This document shows, piece after piece, positions 54,305 through 62,356 of a stretch of DNA of 64,000 nt. Positions within the stretch are counted from its first letter, which is position 1. Every line of letters starts with the position of its first letter. Position numbers and translations under genes: made by a program. Source of the stretch: Rhodobacterales bacterium (GTDB lineage Bacteria; Pseudomonadota; Alphaproteobacteria; Rhodobacterales; Rhodobacteraceae); contig PDRY01000018.1 of the NCBI GenBank assembly GCA_002748265.1, forward strand, positions 62,001-126,000, written 5' to 3'. The notes under the pieces were generated by a model. The model was not told the origin of the DNA and made no database searches. It was given only the letters and a program-made list of their open reading frames with translations.

Positions 54305-55381
54305 ATGAACCTTCTCAAGACACTGGCCGCCAGCACGGCCCTCGCGCTTGGCCTGACCGGCGCGGCAAGCGCCGATGATGCCACCAAGGTCGGCTTCATC
54401 TATGTCGGTCCCGTCAATGATGGCGGCTGGTCCCAGCACCACCACGAAGCCGCCATGGAGATGAAAGAGCATTTCGGCGGCGCCGTCGAAGTGATCGAAC
54501 AGGAAAGCGTGCCGGAAGGCGCCGACGCCATGCGCGCCATCAGCCAGATGGCTCTGGCCGGGGCGGATCTGATCTTCACCACCTCCTTCGGGTTCATGGA
54601 CCCGACCATCGAGGCGGCCGAGAAATTCCCGAATGTGAAATTCGAGCACGCCACCGGCTACAAGAGCGCCGAGAACGTGGGCAACTACTCCGCCCGCTTC
54701 TACGAAGGCCGCGCCGTGCAGGGCACGTTGGCCGGCCACATGACCAAGTCGAACGTGGTGGGCTACATTGCCTCCATGCCGATCCCCGAGGTCGTGCGCG
54801 GCATCAACTCTGCCTTCATCCACGCCCGCAAGGTCAACCCCGAGGTCGAGTTCAAGGTGATCTGGCTCTATAGCTGGTTTGACCCGGCGAAAGAGGCCGA
54901 CGCGGCCAAGGCTCTGATCGAGCAAGGCGCCGACGTGATCTTGCAGCACACCGACAGCACCGCGCCCCACGCCGCTGCGCAAGAGGCCGGGAACGTCTAC
55001 ACCTTCGGTCAGGCGGCCGACATGGCGGAATACGGCCCGATGCCGCGCATCAGCTCGATCATCGACGTCTGGGCCCCGTATTACATCGCGCGCACCCAGG
55101 CCGTGATTGACGGCACCTGGGAGAGCGACACCACCTGGGACGGGATCGGCGCCGGCATGGTCGGCATCGGTGAGATCTCCTCCGCCGTGCCCGCCGATGT
55201 GAAGGCCGAAGCGGAAGCCATGCGCGATGCAATCGCGGCGGGTGAATACCACCCCTTCACCGGCCCGCTGAACAAGCAGGACGGCACGCCTTGGCTGGCC
55301 GAAGGGGAAGTGGCCGATGACGGCACCCTGGCGGGCATGAACTTCTATGTCGAAGGGCTGACCGGCGACGTGCCGCAGTAA
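54305..55381 (+). CDS. BMP-family periplasmic substrate-binding protein
   Basis: A 358-residue basic-membrane-protein (Med/BmpA) family receptor with a Sec signal peptide (1-23, cleavage after GAASA). It lacks a lipobox cysteine, so it is soluble in the periplasm, unlike Gram-positive and spirochaete homologues. Conserved stretches: VGFIYVGPVNDGGWSQHHHEAAM, QESVPEGADAMRAISQMA, TTSFGFMDP, and YEGRAVQGTLAGHMTK. Relatives bind nucleosides or purines. It is last of the four-gene import operon and ends at a hairpin. Confidence 0.94.
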   Translation: MNLLKTLAASTALALGLTGAASADDATKVGFIYVGPVNDGGWSQHHHEAAMEMKEHFGGAVEVIEQESVPEGADAMRAISQMALAGADLIFTTSFGFMDPTIEAAEKFPNVKFEHATGYKSAENVGNYSARFYEGRAVQGTLAGHMTKSNVVGYIASMPIPEVVRGINSAFIHARKVNPEVEFKVIWLYSWFDPAKEADAAKALIEQGADVILQHTDSTAPHAAAQEAGNVYTFGQAADMAEYGPMPRISSIIDVWAPYYIARTQAVIDGTWESDTTWDGIGAGMVGIGEISSAVPADVKAEAEAMRDAIAAGEYHPFTGPLNKQDGTPWLAEGEVADDGTLAGMNFYVEGLTGDVPQ

Positions 55382-55398
55382 GCGCGACGCAATCCAGG

Positions 55399-55430
55399 AA
55401 GGGCCCGCAAGCGCAAGCTCGCGGGCCCTT
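55399..55430. terminator. bidirectional terminator
   Basis: A 10-bp stem, AAGGGCCCGC/GCGGGCCCTT, has a 12-base loop. It lies between the end of the ABC operon and the end of the opposing crotonase gene. A/T bases flank both sides (TTTGCGTT on the plus strand), giving a weak T-run. Confidence 0.7.
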
Positions 55431-55435
55431 TGCGT

Positions 55436-56221
55436 TCAGGGCTTCTTACGTGCCAGAAGGGCGGCGATGGCCGCCTCGTGATCTGCGCTGTGATGGCTCG
55501 CGCCCTGGTAGGCAGCGGCCAGTTCCAGCAGGCTGTCATAGCGCGTCACCTGGCCCTCGCGCAGCAGGCGCTTGGTCATGCGCAGCTGCCGGGCCGGATT
55601 GCGCGCGATGCGCGCGGCAAGGGCCTTGGCCTCATCCAACAGCGCCTCAGCGGCGACCACCTTCGACACCAGGCCCCAGGCAAGCGCGGTCTCCGCATCA
55701 ATCGGATCGCCTGTGTAGCTCATCTCGCAGGCGCGGCTGAGTCCGACGGTGCGGGGCAAAAGCCAGCCGCCGCCATCGCCCGAGATCAGCCCGACGCGGA
55801 CAAAGTTTTCTGCAAACTGAGCCTCTTGAGAGGCGATCCTGATGTCACACATGCAGGTCAGATCGCACCCCGCACCATAGGCGGCGCCATTCACGGCGGC
55901 GATGATCGGCAGATCGCACCCCCAGACGGCCTTGGCCAGCCGCTGGATCCCCGCGCGGTAATTGTCGCGAATGTCGAGCACGTCGCCTTCGAAGATGCCG
56001 GATCGCTCCAGCATATGCTTCACGTTTCCGCCTGACGAAAACGCCTTGCCCGCCCCGGTCAGCACCGCGCAGCCGATGGACAGATCGGCCTCCAGATCGC
56101 GCAGGGCCGCGGCCAGATCCTCGCACAGATCGGTATCGGTGAGCGCGTTGAGCGTCTCGGGCATGTTGAGCGTGATGACGGCCACGGGGCCGTCGCGCTC
56201 GATCAACAGTTTCTCGGGCAT
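55436..56221 (-). CDS. enoyl-CoA hydratase/isomerase family protein
   Basis: A 261-residue crotonase-fold enzyme. The oxyanion-hole segments GKAFSSGGNVKHM and NGAAYGAGCDLTCMCDI are present. At the position of the catalytic Glu of hydratases it has SGDGGGWLLPRTVG, i.e. a Gly-Asp-Gly-Gly motif, so a normal hydratase mechanism is uncertain and an isomerase or other crotonase reaction is likely. It is a single gene, with a 212-base upstream gap before tRNA-Asn that shows no coding frame and no clear structure. Confidence 0.87.
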   Translation of the reverse strand: MPEKLLIERDGPVAVITLNMPETLNALTDTDLCEDLAAALRDLEADLSIGCAVLTGAGKAFSSGGNVKHMLERSGIFEGDVLDIRDNYRAGIQRLAKAVWGCDLPIIAAVNGAAYGAGCDLTCMCDIRIASQEAQFAENFVRVGLISGDGGGWLLPRTVGLSRACEMSYTGDPIDAETALAWGLVSKVVAAEALLDEAKALAARIARNPARQLRMTKRLLREGQVTRYDSLLELAAAYQGASHHSADHEAAIAALLARKKP

Positions 56222-56433
56222 GCGTGTCTCCTTCCTCGCGTTGTCCTCAGCCTAGGGGGCAGGGACCGCGCGGTCGAGGGGGGCTGCACCAGCCAGCAGA
56301 CCCAGAGAGTGACGGTGCAGGCCGTTGCGGTCGAACGATGGCCGACTGGGTTCCCACTGCTAATCTAGCGCCAAACACCCCCTGAGCCACCTCGCTGGGA
56401 TGTCTCGTAAATCTTTGATCTACTGGGGGATTA

Positions 56434-56508
56434 TGGCTCCGGCGGTAGGGATCGAACCTACGACCAATTGATTAACAGTCAACTGCTCTACCGCTGAGCT
56501 ACGCCGGA
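56434..56508 (-). tRNA. tRNA-Asn (GTT anticodon)
   Basis: The minus strand gives a 75-nt cloverleaf with encoded CCA. The acceptor stem TCCGGCG/CGCCGGA pairs fully. The anticodon stem GTTGA/TCAAT closes the loop CTGTTAA, giving anticodon GTT. The D arm has AGCTCAGCGGTAGAGC and the T arm GGTTCGATCC. No integrase or duplicated tRNA end is visible beside it. Confidence 0.98.
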
Positions 56509-56568
56509 ACACTGGCGGCGCGTATAGCAACGGTCGAACGGGCCGTCCAGAGGGGGATGCAGAAAAAA

Positions 56569-57447
56569 TCACGCTCCGGGCAGAAATTCAGCGGACACCC
56601 CCAGAGACGGGCGGGCCTGTACCAATCCGAGCTCATGCAGATCGACCAGATGCGCAAAAAGATTCCGGGCCGCGGCGGGCCAGGCAGCCTGAGGTAAGTC
56701 ATTGTAAACCTGGGATACAAGCGCATCGAGGGTCAGCGGCGCGTTGAGCGCTGCGAGGATTTGGGCCTCGCGCGTGCGGCGGTGATTTATGAGCCACTCG
56801 AGCCGCGCGGCCGGGTCCTGTATCGGTGCTCCGTGGCCGGAATACATGATGGACCACGGCGTTTCTTGCAGCCGCGCGCAGGAGGCCATGAACTCCGTCA
56901 GATCGCCGTCCGGGGGCGAGACCAGAGACGAGGACCATCCCATCACCAGATCGCCCGAGAACAGGCGTGATCCGCTGGCGAAGCACAGGTGGTTGCCGAA
57001 GTGCCCCGGCGTCCAGAGCGCGGTGAGCGCCCAGCCGTCTCCGGTCACGGTTTCGCCGTCGCTCAGGCATCGGTTGGGGCGAAAATCGTGATCGACACCT
57101 TCTCCGCCGCCGGCCAGCCCCTCGGCCGCGAGCTGCTTCATCACCGCGCTGCGCCCCGCCGTGGCATCGCCATAAGCCAAAACGGGCGCGCCTGTCGCTT
57201 CGGCGAGCGGGCGGGCGAGGGGCGAGTGATCCAGATGCGCGTGGGTCACGAGGATCGCTTCGACCGTGCGTGTGCCGATGGCCCCCAGCAGCGCGTCCAG
57301 ATGCGCATCCATCATCGGGCCGGGGTCAATCACGGCAAGGCTGCCCGTGCCGACGAGATAGCTGTTTGTCCCCCGCTCGGTCATCGGGGAGGGGTTCGGG
57401 GCGAGCACCGAAACGATATCGGGGGCGTGCTGTGTGATCTCGGTCAT
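56569..57447 (-). CDS. metallo-beta-lactamase-fold hydrolase (LACTB2-like)
   Basis: A 292-residue MBL-fold protein. The zinc motif THAHLDHSPLA supplies HxHxDH, with later ligands in TPGHFGNHLCF and LFSGDLVMGW and the terminal MYSGHGAPI. The C-terminal winged-helix-like part (HRRTREAQILAAL...) matches LACTB2-type hydrolases, some of which act on RNA or thioesters; the substrate here is unknown. No signal peptide is seen, so it is cytosolic and not an antibiotic beta-lactamase. It lies between tRNA-Asn and the divergent histidine kinase. Confidence 0.9.
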   Translation of the reverse strand: MTEITQHAPDIVSVLAPNPSPMTERGTNSYLVGTGSLAVIDPGPMMDAHLDALLGAIGTRTVEAILVTHAHLDHSPLARPLAEATGAPVLAYGDATAGRSAVMKQLAAEGLAGGGEGVDHDFRPNRCLSDGETVTGDGWALTALWTPGHFGNHLCFASGSRLFSGDLVMGWSSSLVSPPDGDLTEFMASCARLQETPWSIMYSGHGAPIQDPAARLEWLINHRRTREAQILAALNAPLTLDALVSQVYNDLPQAAWPAAARNLFAHLVDLHELGLVQARPSLGVSAEFLPGA

Positions 57448-57521
57448 GGCGGCAGGCTACTCAGAACCTGGTGGGAGCGCGAGCCCTTTCCCGCGCCGCT
57501 CCAGCGGCGTAGCTTGTGCCC

Positions 57522-58802
57522 ATGTTCATGTGGCTCAAACAGAAAATGCCCCGGGGGCTCTACGGGCGCGCGGCGCTGATTCTGCTGCTTCCGGTGCTGT
57601 CCTTGCAGTTCAGCGTCGGGCTCGTCTTCATCCAGCGGCACTTCAACCAGGTGACAGAGCAGATGACCCGCGCCGCTCTTGTCGATCTCACCCTTGTCGT
57701 GGGGGGGCAGGGCGCCCGGCCAGATCTGGCCGGCGCCCTTGGCATCGACATTGCGCAAGGGGCCGGTCCAGAGCGCGATCAGCGCGTCTTTTACGATCTT
57801 TCAGGCCGGGTCGTGACGCGGGTGCTGAAGGCGGGCCTGCCGGGCGTCTCTGGCGTCGATCTGAGCGACCCGCGCCGTGTCTCCTTTGGGCTGGAGCGCG
57901 AGCTCCCGCTGCAGGTCAGCTTTGACCGCAGCCGGGTCTCCGCGTCCAACCCGCATCAGCTTCTGGTGATCATGGTCGTGATCAGCGCCTTCATGACGCT
58001 GATCGCGTACATATTCCTGCGCAATCAGCTTCGGCCAATCCGGCGGCTGGGCCGTGCGGCGCAGGAATACGGGCGGGGGCGGATTGTGCCCTATCGCCTT
58101 GCGGGGGCGACGGAGGTGCGCGCGGCAGGGGTCGCGTTTCTCGAAATGCGCGCCCGGTTGGAGCGACAGAGCCAGGCGCGGCGAATGATGCTCTCGGGCG
58201 TGAGCCACGATCTGCGCACGCCTCTGACCCGGATGCGGCTTGAGCTGAGCCTGATGGATGAGGATGAGGCCGCACCGATGTTGCGCGACGTGCAGGATAT
58301 GGAGCAGCTTCTCGACGCTTTTCTCGCCTATGCCCGCGACAGCGGCGAAGAGGGGGCGAGCAGCGTTCTGGAAACGGATCCAGCGGCGCTCCTGCGCGAG
58401 GCGGTGCATGACGCGGCCCGGAGTGGCAACGTCGCTCTGGGCACTGTCGCGACGCCTGGCCCCATACCGATGCGTATGGTGTCAGTGCGGCGTGCGCTCG
58501 ACAATCTTTTGGCCAATGCGCATCGGTACGGTGCCGGAGAGGTCCGCGCGAGCCTGATCGCCTCGGACGCGGCCTTGCGGTTCCGCATCGAAGATAACGG
58601 ACCGGGCATTCCTGAGGACCGGCGCGAAGACGCCCTGCGCCCCTTCGTGCGGCTCGATCCCGCCCGCAATCAGGATCGAGGGTCGGGCGTTGGGCTGGGA
58701 TTGGCCATCGTCGAGGATATCGCCCGCACCCATGGTGGTCAGCTCATCTTGGGGGAAAGCGATCTGGGCGGGCTGCGCGCGGATCTGGTGCTGCCGCGCT
58801 AG
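57522..58802 (+). CDS. EnvZ-like sensor histidine kinase (orphan)
   Basis: A 426-residue membrane sensor. There are two membrane segments (about 17-37 and 147-166) around a roughly 110-residue periplasmic part, then a HAMP domain (about 167-218) and a dimerisation helix with the phospho-accepting His in LSGVSHDLRTPLTRMRLEL (His229). The ATPase domain has DNLLANAHRY (N box), EDNGPGIP (G1) and GVGLGLAIVEDIA (G2). ATG 57522 was chosen, with a GTG six bases earlier possible. No response regulator gene is adjacent on either side within the window, so its partner is encoded elsewhere. Confidence 0.92.
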   Translation: MFMWLKQKMPRGLYGRAALILLLPVLSLQFSVGLVFIQRHFNQVTEQMTRAALVDLTLVVGGQGARPDLAGALGIDIAQGAGPERDQRVFYDLSGRVVTRVLKAGLPGVSGVDLSDPRRVSFGLERELPLQVSFDRSRVSASNPHQLLVIMVVISAFMTLIAYIFLRNQLRPIRRLGRAAQEYGRGRIVPYRLAGATEVRAAGVAFLEMRARLERQSQARRMMLSGVSHDLRTPLTRMRLELSLMDEDEAAPMLRDVQDMEQLLDAFLAYARDSGEEGASSVLETDPAALLREAVHDAARSGNVALGTVATPGPIPMRMVSVRRALDNLLANAHRYGAGEVRASLIASDAALRFRIEDNGPGIPEDRREDALRPFVRLDPARNQDRGSGVGLGLAIVEDIARTHGGQLILGESDLGGLRADLVLPR

Positions 58803-58844
58803 CGGTTGGTGGATTTTGCGGATGGTCCGGGCTAGGCTTCGCGC

Positions 58845-59447
58845 ATGACCCGCATGCCCACACCGCTGGAGCGGATATACAAGACCGACGATGCCGATGC
58901 GCAGCGGACGGCCTATGATGACTGGGCGCAGCGCTATGAGGCCGATCTCGCTGCGGGAGGCTATGCCACGCCCCACCGCCTGGCCAAGATGGTGGCCCGG
59001 TTCGCACATGTTCCGGGACCGGTTCTGGATTTCGGCTGCGGCACCGGGTTGGCGGGGGCGGCGCTTGCGGCGGAAGGGCTGGGCCCCATCGACGGCGTGG
59101 ATATGTCCGAAGGGATGATGGCGCGGGCGCGTGAGCGCGGCCTCTACCGCAGTCTGATCCTGTCAGACCCGGCGGCGCCGCACCGGCCCAGCGGCTATCC
59201 CATCACCGTGGCCTGCGGCGCCATCAGCCCCGGCGCCGCGCCAGCATCTTTGCTTGCGCCGCTGGCGGGCAGCGTCCCCGACGGCGGATTGCTTGTGTTC
59301 TCCTTTAACGATCTGGCCCTGAAAGAAGAGACCTACCGCGCGGCGCTTGACGGGCTCGATGCGATGCTTACACCGCTTTGTGCCGAACACGGGCCGCACT
59401 TGCCCGCGCACGGTCTCATGTCCACGATCTACGCGTACCGGAAGTGA
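58845..59447 (+). CDS. class I SAM-dependent methyltransferase
   Basis: A 200-residue cytosolic methyltransferase. SAM motif I is GPVLDFGCGTGLAGAALA (about 58-75), followed by GVDMSEGMMARARERG. The N-terminus has a DWAQRYEADLAAGGYATP helix typical of small UbiE-like or WBSCR27-like enzymes. The substrate is unknown. Its stop overlaps the GTG of gluQ (GTGA), so the two are translated together; a tRNA-related role is therefore tempting but unsupported by motif. Confidence 0.88.
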   Translation: MTRMPTPLERIYKTDDADAQRTAYDDWAQRYEADLAAGGYATPHRLAKMVARFAHVPGPVLDFGCGTGLAGAALAAEGLGPIDGVDMSEGMMARARERGLYRSLILSDPAAPHRPSGYPITVACGAISPGAAPASLLAPLAGSVPDGGLLVFSFNDLALKEETYRAALDGLDAMLTPLCAEHGPHLPAHGLMSTIYAYRK

Positions 59448-60283
59448 TCACCCGCTTTGCCCCGTCTCCGACCGGCCCTTTGCATCTGGGCCATGCGTTT
59501 TCTGCGCTGACCGCCTTTGACATGGCGCGCGCGGCGGGGGGGCAGTTTCTGCTGCGCATCGAAGATACCGATCTGGAGCGCAGCAAACCCGAATGGGAGG
59601 CGCAGATCTACGACGATCTCCGCTGGCTGGGGATCTCTTGGGACGGGCCCGTGCTGCGTCAATCGGACAACCTTCCGCGCTATGACGCGGCGCTTGCCGG
59701 GCTCAGTGCCCTCGGGCTGACCTTTCCGTGCCGATGCAACCGGGCGGATATCCGCGCGGCGACCTCCGCCCCGCAAGAGGGCGTGCCGCTCCTGGGGCCG
59801 GACGGGGTGGTCTATCCGGGCACCTGTCGCACCCGCAGCATGGATGAGGCGGCGCCTGAGGACGCGATCCGGTTGAAAATGGCGTGCGCGGCCCGCGCGC
59901 TCAGCTACACGGAAACTGGCGAGCATCCCGGAGTGCTCGCAGTCTCTGAAGCCGTCCAGAAAGAGCATATCGGCGACGTGGTGTTGCGCCGTAAGGGCAC
60001 GGGGACTGCGGCCTATCACCTCGCCTCTGTCGTCGACGATGCCGCGCAGGGCATCACCCACGTGATCCGGGGCGCTGACCTGTCGGAGGCAACGGCAATC
60101 CACGTACTGCTGCAACAACTGCTCGGCCTGCCGACCCCGATCTACCACCACCACCGCCTGATCCGCGATGACGCCGGAAAGAGGCTGGCCAAGCGCAACG
60201 ACGCCAGATCGCTTGCTCGCTACCGGGCCGAAGGCGCCACGCCTGCCGATATCCGCCGGATGGTCGGCCTGCCCGCCGACTAG
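59444..60283 (+). CDS. gluQ: glutamyl-Q tRNA(Asp) synthetase
   Basis: Attaches glutamate to the queuosine base in the anticodon of tRNA-Asp. It is 279 residues, lacking the anticodon-binding domain of full GluRS, which is the hallmark of GluQ-RS (YadB). The class I motifs are FAPSPTGPLHLGHAFSAL (HLGH 14-17) and the KMSKS variant KRLAKRNDA. The zinc region has FPCRCNRADI and YPGTCRTRS. The GTG start at 59444 overlaps the methyltransferase stop. A repeat element follows the stop. Confidence 0.95.
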   Translation: MITRFAPSPTGPLHLGHAFSALTAFDMARAAGGQFLLRIEDTDLERSKPEWEAQIYDDLRWLGISWDGPVLRQSDNLPRYDAALAGLSALGLTFPCRCNRADIRAATSAPQEGVPLLGPDGVVYPGTCRTRSMDEAAPEDAIRLKMACAARALSYTETGEHPGVLAVSEAVQKEHIGDVVLRRKGTGTAAYHLASVVDDAAQGITHVIRGADLSEATAIHVLLQQLLGLPTPIYHHHRLIRDDAGKRLAKRNDARSLARYRAEGATPADIRRMVGLPAD

Positions 60284-60372
60284 GCTTCTTTTGGTCCCAA
60301 ATATCCCGTGAGGGGGTTGGGGGAGAGCAGAGCTCTCCCCCAACCGATCGTGCCCGCAGGGCGCGAAACCCT
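60284..60372 (+). repeat. composite intergenic repeat, copy D
   Basis: It has a degenerate head, CTTCTTTTGGTCCCAAATATC, then CCGTGAGGGGG and a 14-bp perfect hairpin GGTTGGGGGAGAGC-AGA-GCTCTCCCCCAACC (60315-60345), then a tail with GATCGTGCCCGCAGGGCGCG and AAACCC. It closely matches copy E in inverted orientation. It lies between the converging gluQ and ornithine cyclodeaminase genes and could also act as a terminator. Confidence 0.8.
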
Positions 60373-60378
60373 TGGACG

Positions 60379-61425
60379 TCAGACCGCGCGTTGGAGCATC
60401 CCGTAGAGATCACGCGGATCGTCAGGATCGGCCAGCATGTCCAGGTCTTCGTAGAAATCCGTGCCCTTGATCTTGTCATGGACGTAGCGCAGCGCGGAGA
60501 AGTCCTCGATCGCGAAGCCCACGCTGTCGAAGAGCGTGATCTGGTGCGGATCGCTCCCGCGTCCCGGTTTGGTGCCTGAAAACACCTCCCACAGCTCGGT
60601 GACGGGATGGTCTTCGGGGAGCTGCTGAATCTCGCCCTCGATCCGGGTCTGGGGCGGATATTCGACGAAGACGTCAGAGCGTTTTACGATCTCGGCGTCC
60701 AGTTCGGTCTTGCCCGGGCTGTCGCCGCCGATAGCGTTGATATGCACCCCGGCGCCGACCATGTTGCCCGTCAGGATGTGGTTGTTGGCCTTGTCGGCGG
60801 TGCAGGTCGTCACGATCTGCGCGCCCTCCATGGCCTCTTCCGAGGACCGGCACGGCACGACCACAAGCCCCGAGCCTTCGAGGTTGCGGGCACATTTGCG
60901 CGTGGCCTCCGGGTCGATGTCATAGAGCCGAACGGTCCTCACCCCGCAGATCGCGTGGAAGGCACGGCACTGGAATTCCGATTGGGCTCCGTTGCCGATC
61001 ATGGCCATCACCTCGGCGTTTTTCGGCGCGAGATGCTTGGCCGCCAGGGCGGACATGGCCGCTGTGCGCATGGCGGTCAGAACGGTCATCTCCGACAGCA
61101 TCAGCGGATAGCCCGTGCGCAGGTTTGCCAGCACGCCAAAGGCGGTGACGGTCTGCAACCCGGCCTTGGTGTTCACCGGGTGACCGTTCACGTATTTGAA
61201 CCCGTACATCTCGCCATCGGCGGTTGGCATCAGCTCCACCACGCCCTCGTCCGAATGGGCCGGGATGCGGGCGGTTTTGTCAAAGCTCTCCCAGCGGAGG
61301 AAATCGGCCTCGATCGCATCGGCCAGCTCGCGCAGCATCTGCTCGATCCCGACCGAATGGATCAGCCGCATCATGTTTTCGACGGAAACGAACGGCACAT
61401 AGGCCAACTCGGAAGGAGAGATCAT
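60379..61425 (-). CDS. ornithine cyclodeaminase
   Basis: Converts ornithine directly to proline and ammonia with NAD. The 348-residue protein is of the mu-crystallin fold. Family segments: ADFLRWESFDKTARIPAHSDEGVVELMP, MYGFKYVNGHPVNTKAGLQTVTAFG (substrate Lys/Arg), the Rossmann MAMIGNGAQSEFQ, and HINAIGGDSPGKTELD. It is the last gene of arginase-ctlX-ornithine cyclodeaminase, with one base between it and ctlX. Its substrate ornithine is the product of the arginase encoded in the same operon. Confidence 0.94.
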   Translation of the reverse strand: MISPSELAYVPFVSVENMMRLIHSVGIEQMLRELADAIEADFLRWESFDKTARIPAHSDEGVVELMPTADGEMYGFKYVNGHPVNTKAGLQTVTAFGVLANLRTGYPLMLSEMTVLTAMRTAAMSALAAKHLAPKNAEVMAMIGNGAQSEFQCRAFHAICGVRTVRLYDIDPEATRKCARNLEGSGLVVVPCRSSEEAMEGAQIVTTCTADKANNHILTGNMVGAGVHINAIGGDSPGKTELDAEIVKRSDVFVEYPPQTRIEGEIQQLPEDHPVTELWEVFSGTKPGRGSDPHQITLFDSVGFAIEDFSALRYVHDKIKGTDFYEDLDMLADPDDPRDLYGMLQRAV

Positions 61426-61426
61426 G

Positions 61427-62353
61427 TCAGGAGCCTTTCCGGGGAGAGAGGTGAACACCCGCGATCATGCAGCGCACAGAGCCGCCCGCGGTCTCAAGGG
61501 TGGGGATCGCCAGGGGCAACAGCGTGGCGCTGCGCTCGATCCGGGCGATCTGGGCGGGGGTGAGCGCGGCAAGCGCGGTGGTGGAGAGCACCAGCAGACG
61601 GCCCTGATGGCCGGTCAGTTCGATCGCATTGCCCGCAAAGGCACCGATCTGCGCCGGGGACAGGGCGAGCACGTCATGGCTGGTTTCCTCCAGCCGCGCG
61701 GCGATGTCCTCACGGCGGGCGGCGTCCGCGATCATGTCGAGCCCGATCAGGGCGAAATCGCTCGCCACCGCCATCAGGACATTGGTGTGATAGACTGGCT
61801 TGCCTTCGGCATCCGCCGCATCGAACACGATGGGCTCATAGCCGAAATGGGTGCAGAACCGCTCCAGCAACACGGGATCGGCCCGGCGGGAGCGCGCGAC
61901 ATAGGCGATATGGTTCACATGATCGAGCACCATGGCCCCGGTGCCTTCCAGGGCCAGCCCGTCATGTTCCAGCCCGGAATAGTCGATCACGTCCTGCACG
62001 CGATAGGCGCGCTTGAGGTACTCGATCACGTCGGGGCGGCGTTCCCTGCGGCGGTTTTCGACAAACATCGGATAGACGGCGATGCGCCCGCCTGAATGGG
62101 TCGAGAACCAGTTGTTCGGAAACACGCTGTCGGGCGTGTCCACGGTTTCGTCGTCGAACACATGGACCGCGATGCCATGGGCGCGCAGCGCCTTCACGGC
62201 GGCGTCATGTTCGGCCATGGCCGCGCGGGCCGTGGCTTCCTCGGGGCGGGCCTCGGCTGTCTGGTAGGCGTTGTCGGCCAGCGTTTCGGGGTTTGAGCGG
62301 AAGTGATGCGGGCGGATCATCACCACCGCGTTCGGGGCTTGCAGCAGGCTCAT
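61427..62353 (-). CDS. ctlX: citrulline utilisation hydrolase CtlX
   Basis: A 308-residue guanidine-modifying-superfamily (amidinotransferase fold) protein of the CtlX type, thought to hydrolyse citrulline or a related ureido compound. Marks: MIRPHHFRSNPETLADN, DTPDSVFPNNWFSTHSGG, ALEGTGAMVLDH, YHTNVLMAVA and the C-terminal catalytic-type Cys295 in GGSVRCMIAGVH. It sits between arginase (three-base gap) and ornithine cyclodeaminase, so it should feed the same ornithine/arginine breakdown. Confidence 0.92.
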   Translation of the reverse strand: MSLLQAPNAVVMIRPHHFRSNPETLADNAYQTAEARPEEATARAAMAEHDAAVKALRAHGIAVHVFDDETVDTPDSVFPNNWFSTHSGGRIAVYPMFVENRRRERRPDVIEYLKRAYRVQDVIDYSGLEHDGLALEGTGAMVLDHVNHIAYVARSRRADPVLLERFCTHFGYEPIVFDAADAEGKPVYHTNVLMAVASDFALIGLDMIADAARREDIAARLEETSHDVLALSPAQIGAFAGNAIELTGHQGRLLVLSTTALAALTPAQIARIERSATLLPLAIPTLETAGGSVRCMIAGVHLSPRKGS

Positions 62354-62356
62354 GGA

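Noticed and set aside
56222-56518. Possible genomic-island attachment site at tRNA-Asn
   Set aside because: No integrase, no repeated tRNA 3' end and no change in gene type beside it; the 212-base gap is just non-coding.
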